The notes under the pieces: model-generated
What the model saw: the letters and a program-made list of their open reading frames with translations, nothing else
Told to the model about the DNA's origin: nothing
Databases searched by the model: none
Translations under genes and position numbers: made by a program
Source: 66-474 sp035688305
GTDB lineage: Bacteria > Pseudomonadota > Gammaproteobacteria > Xanthomonadales > Rhodanobacteraceae
Assembly: GCA_035688305.1 (NCBI GenBank)
Contig: DASSNC010000034.1
Span: 1-43,925 of the forward strand
DNA: 43,925 nucleotides
Direction: 5' to 3'
Shown here: piece after piece, positions 41,342 through 43,925 of the stretch
Layout: each line of letters starts with the position of its first letter
Position numbering within the stretch: position 1 is the first letter of the stretch

Positions 41342-42049
41342 GTGACCCGCTGGAACATCCTGTGTGATTTCGACGGCACCATCTCCGTCGAGGACGTCAC
41401 GGATTCTTTGCTCGACCGCTTCGCGCCACCCGCGTGGCAGGTACTCGAGCGCGACTGGCGCGCGGGCAAGATCGGCTCGGCCGAGTGCATGGCGGGGCAG
41501 GTTGCATTGCTGGACGCCTCGCGCGCGGAAATCGACGCGCACCTTGCCGAATTGCGCATCGATCCCGCTTTCCCGCAGTTCGTGGAAGCCGTGGCGGCGG
41601 CGGGCTGCACGCTGCGCGTGGTGAGCGACGGACTTGATCTCGCGATTCGCGCGATCCTCGCACGCTACCGACTCGATCACTTGCCGGTGCTTGCCAACCG
41701 GCTGGTGCAGGCCGGTCCCCGGCAGTGGCGGCTGGAAACACCATTCGCCGATCCGCATTGCCGGGTAGGCAGCGGCCATTGCAAGTGCGCAAGCGCGGTG
41801 CGCGAACACAATCGCCATCATCGCGTGTTGCTGGTCGGTGACGGCGCGTCGGATTTTTGCGCGGCTGGCGAGGCAGATTTCGTATTCGCCAAGCATCGTC
41901 TGATCGAGCACTGCCGGCAGGCGGACATCCCGCACGTTTCCATTGTCGGCTTCACCGACGCCATCGCGTTGTTGCCGGCGTTGCTGGCCGGTGAACTGAC
42001 CACCCCGTCGCGCGTGCTCGCGCACGACGCCACCCTTTCCCCACAGTGA
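41342..42049 (+). CDS. MtnX-like HAD-IB family phosphatase
   Basis: HAD-superfamily phosphatase of 235 aa. The nucleophile motif is CDFDGTIS (residues 7-14). Motif II Ser is in VVSDG, with a helical cap between them, and the final acid motif is LLVGDGASDFCAAG. The ADFVFAKHRLIEHCR segment matches MtnX and related HAD-IB enzymes (MtnX itself dephosphorylates a methionine-salvage intermediate). Other methionine-salvage genes are not seen here, so the substrate is open. GTG 41342 was chosen because conserved sequence starts there; the in-frame ATG 41219 lies inside the repeat element. Its stop overlaps the next gene's GTG. Confidence 0.85.
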   Translation: MTRWNILCDFDGTISVEDVTDSLLDRFAPPAWQVLERDWRAGKIGSAECMAGQVALLDASRAEIDAHLAELRIDPAFPQFVEAVAAAGCTLRVVSDGLDLAIRAILARYRLDHLPVLANRLVQAGPRQWRLETPFADPHCRVGSGHCKCASAVREHNRHHRVLLVGDGASDFCAAGEADFVFAKHRLIEHCRQADIPHVSIVGFTDAIALLPALLAGELTTPSRVLAHDATLSPQ

Positions 42050-43446
42050 ATGTTCCGCCCATGAACAGCATGATTGCCGAGCACCCCGAACTGCAGGCTT
42101 CCGCCGAACAGCTTGTGGCGGGTCTCGATACCACCACCAGCGCCGGCCTGTTCGAGGCGGCGTGCCGGCACATTCCGGGCGGCGTCAACAGCACCGCGCG
42201 CGCGACCTGGTCGGGTTGGACGCCGTATCCGTTGTTTGCCAAAAGCGGCAAGGGCTCGCACCTGACCGACGCCGACGGCAACGAATACATCGACTATCTG
42301 CTGGGCCTCGGGCCGATGCTGCTCGGCCACCGCCCCGCGCGCGTGACCCAGGCCGTGGTCGATTTCATCCAGCAGCGCGGCACCATCTTCGCGTTGCCGA
42401 CCGACGACGAGGCGCGGCTGGCTGCACAGATCGTGGCGGCGGTGCCGAGCGTCGATCAGGTACGCCTGTGCAACACCGGCACCGAAGCCGTGATGTACGC
42501 GACGCGGCTCGCGCGCGCCTTCACCGGCCGCAACAAGATCATCCGTTTCGAGGGCATGTACCACGGATTCTCGGATGCCATCTATTGGAGCAAGCATCCG
42601 GCCATCGACAAGGCCGGTCCGGACGCCCACCCGATACCGGTGCCGCAGGGCCCGGGCCTGCCGCGCGGCGTCGAAGACAACCTCATCATCCTGCCGTGGA
42701 ACGACGCCGATCTGCTGGCCGAGGTGATCGCGCGCGAGGGCCACAACATCGCCGCGGTGCTCACCGAGCCGGTGATGTGCAACACCGGCTGCATCCTGCC
42801 CGAGCCCGGCTATCTCGAAGCCATGCGCGAGCTGACACGACAGCACGGCATCGTGCTGATTTTCGACGAGGTCATCACCGGCTTCCGGCTCGGCCTTGCC
42901 GGCGCCCAGGGGCGGCTCGGCATCCGGCCGGACCTGTCGGTGTTTGCCAAGGGCATCGGCGGCGGTTTCCCGGTCGCCGCGCTGGGCGGACGCGCCGACA
43001 TCATGGCGCTGGTGGCCAAGGGCAAGGTTTCGATGGCGGGCACCTACACCGCCAACGGCATCGCGATCGCGGCGGCCAATGCCGCGCTGGACGAGCTCAC
43101 GACGCCGGGTGTTTACACGCAACTGGACGCGGTTTCCGACGCGTTGCGGTTCGGCCTGGAAAGCGTCTTGAAGGACGCCGGATTGCCCGCCTACGTGGTG
43201 GGACTGGGCCCACTCATGCAGGTGTGGTTTGCCAAGGATCCGATCCGCAATTACCGCGACGCCGAACGCCACGCCGACCAGGAGCTGTTCCGCCACTGGT
43301 GGCAAGGCATGCTGGCACGCGGGGTGTTGTTCCATCCGGGTGCGTACGAAAATCTGTTCGTGTCCACCGCGCATACGCACGCCGACGTGACTGCCACACT
43401 GGACGCTGCGAAGCAGGTGGCGGCGGACCTCGCGCGCAGCGCCTGA
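42046..43446 (+). CDS. class III PLP aminotransferase, glutamate-1-semialdehyde aminomutase-like
   Basis: PLP enzyme of 466 aa in the HemL-like branch of class III aminotransferases. The N-terminus has CRHIPGGVNSTARA and the DADGNEYIDYLLGLGPMLLGH block. The cofactor site has CNTGTEAVMYATRLARA and LIFDEVITGFR (Asp to pyridine N), and the Schiff-base Lys is in SVFAKGIGGGFP. The loop AGTYTANG replaces the GTLSGNP of true HemL, and the protein is longer, so tetrapyrrole synthesis is not assumed. GTG 42046 overlaps the phosphatase stop (GTGA); ATG 42061 is an alternative. Coupling suggests a phosphorylated amino or keto intermediate shared with the phosphatase. Confidence 0.88.
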   Translation: MNVPPMNSMIAEHPELQASAEQLVAGLDTTTSAGLFEAACRHIPGGVNSTARATWSGWTPYPLFAKSGKGSHLTDADGNEYIDYLLGLGPMLLGHRPARVTQAVVDFIQQRGTIFALPTDDEARLAAQIVAAVPSVDQVRLCNTGTEAVMYATRLARAFTGRNKIIRFEGMYHGFSDAIYWSKHPAIDKAGPDAHPIPVPQGPGLPRGVEDNLIILPWNDADLLAEVIAREGHNIAAVLTEPVMCNTGCILPEPGYLEAMRELTRQHGIVLIFDEVITGFRLGLAGAQGRLGIRPDLSVFAKGIGGGFPVAALGGRADIMALVAKGKVSMAGTYTANGIAIAAANAALDELTTPGVYTQLDAVSDALRFGLESVLKDAGLPAYVVGLGPLMQVWFAKDPIRNYRDAERHADQELFRHWWQGMLARGVLFHPGAYENLFVSTAHTHADVTATLDAAKQVAADLARSA

Positions 43447-43453
43447 TGTCGTC

Positions 43454-43925
43454 GTGACGCGAACGCCGGCAACATCACGCGCTCCAGCGGCGCGGCGCGG
43501 TTGCGCCAAGGTCGCCAGGTTGCTGGTCCTCGCCGGTCTCGCCGGCGTGCTGGTTGCGTGCGCGGTCGCGCCACCACGCACCGACGATCCATTGCAAAAA
43601 TTCAACCGCAAGATGTTCGCGTTCAACCAGACCGCGGACAAAGTCGCGATCCGCCCGGTGGCCAAGGCGTACGTCAAGGTCACCGGCCCGAAGGAGCGGG
43701 TGCTGATCAGCAACTTTTTCGACAACCTGCGCCTGCCGATTACCATCGTCAACGACGTGTTGCAGGGACGCCCGGGGCCCGCGCTGGAAACCAGCGGACG
43801 GTTCATCGTCAACTCCACGGTCGGGGTCCTTGGCATCTTCAATCCCGCTGGTGACATGCACCTACCCGCGAACCCCACGGATTTCGGCGTGACGCTTGCG
43901 CACTGGGGCGTGCCCGAGGGGCCGT
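43454..43925 (+). CDS. mlaA: outer-membrane lipoprotein MlaA (VacJ), 3' end cut by window
   Basis: First 157 codons of MlaA, the outer-membrane component of the Mla pathway that removes misplaced phospholipids from the outer leaflet and passes them to MlaC. The start is GTG 43454, 7 nt after the aminotransferase stop. A signal peptide with lipobox LVAC (Cys near 37) follows. The family blocks DPLQKFNRKMFAFN, NFFDNLRLPITIVND and RFIVNSTVGVLGIFNPAG are present, and the open frame runs to the window edge. The donut-shaped MlaA normally has about 250 residues, so 90 or more are outside. Confidence 0.93.
   Translation, partial: MTRTPATSRAPAARRGCAKVARLLVLAGLAGVLVACAVAPPRTDDPLQKFNRKMFAFNQTADKVAIRPVAKAYVKVTGPKERVLISNFFDNLRLPITIVNDVLQGRPGPALETSGRFIVNSTVGVLGIFNPAGDMHLPANPTDFGVTLAHWGVPEGP

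Noticed and set aside
42046..43446. Annotating the aminotransferase as hemL
   Set aside because: It differs from HemL in the loop before the C-terminal domain, is about 40 residues longer and is coupled to a phosphatase, not to tetrapyrrole genes.

Overview
The window is about 65% GC, densely coded chromosomal DNA, and almost every gene has an easily recognised proteobacterial relative. The gene content (ubiE, ubiJ-ubiB, plsB, pyrF, trmL, gpmA, mlaA, an AlgZ/AlgR-type pair, M1/M16/S9 exopeptidases) and the style of the intergenic repeats point to a gammaproteobacterium of the Xanthomonadales, probably near Rhodanobacter/Dyella. This placement is from gene content and repeat style, not from a database search. 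I see no tRNA, rRNA, CRISPR array, transposase or phage gene.

Layout. 1-399: composite intergenic repeats with several hairpins. 400-3277 (-): membrane-anchored alpha/beta hydrolase and a secreted M1 aminopeptidase. 3410-4084 (+): a GST, convergent with the 4086-6468 (-) operon ubiE / Pr6Pr membrane protein / proline iminopeptidase. 6500-7045: repeat cluster A. 7091-9931 (-): secreted M16 peptidase. 10060-11245 (+): SDR and trmL. 11275-11750: repeat cluster B. 11798-14187 (+): ubiJ-ubiB. 14245-14685: repeat cluster C. 14703-15452 (-): gpmA. 15706-16434 (+): a beta-solenoid lipoprotein. 16521-20973 (-): pyrF, an unknown lipoprotein, plsB. 21106-22961 (+): ADP-ribosylglycohydrolase-like protein and FNR-like reductase. 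22977-25464 (-): carboxylesterase and a LytS/LytTR two-component pair. 25575-30340 (+): two secreted S9 peptidases.

30445-41102 is the most interesting region. Eight tightly packed minus-strand genes (desaturase, arginase-fold hydrolase, two 4-TM ArnE/EmrE-like proteins, alpha/beta hydrolase, GNAT-fold acyltransferase, acyl carrier protein, ketosynthase) diverge from four translationally coupled plus-strand genes for a complete tripartite ABC exporter (NodT outer-membrane factor, permease, ATPase, HlyD adaptor). I read this as one locus that makes, flips and exports an acylated, possibly amino-containing lipid. No individual gene proves the product, and I do not recognise the locus as a described system.

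41342-43925 (+): MtnX-like phosphatase, a class III aminotransferase resembling glutamate-1-semialdehyde aminomutase, and the start of mlaA, cut by the window end.

Two non-coding themes stand out. First, three clusters of ATCCGYG/CRCGGAT heptamers sit at nearly exact 10-bp spacing around a centre of symmetry. Clusters A and B are in opposite orientation and flank the block that separates ubiE from ubiJ-ubiB. Second, ubiB carries an in-frame insertion of about 29 codons whose DNA closely resembles the hairpin repeat found at 178-220.
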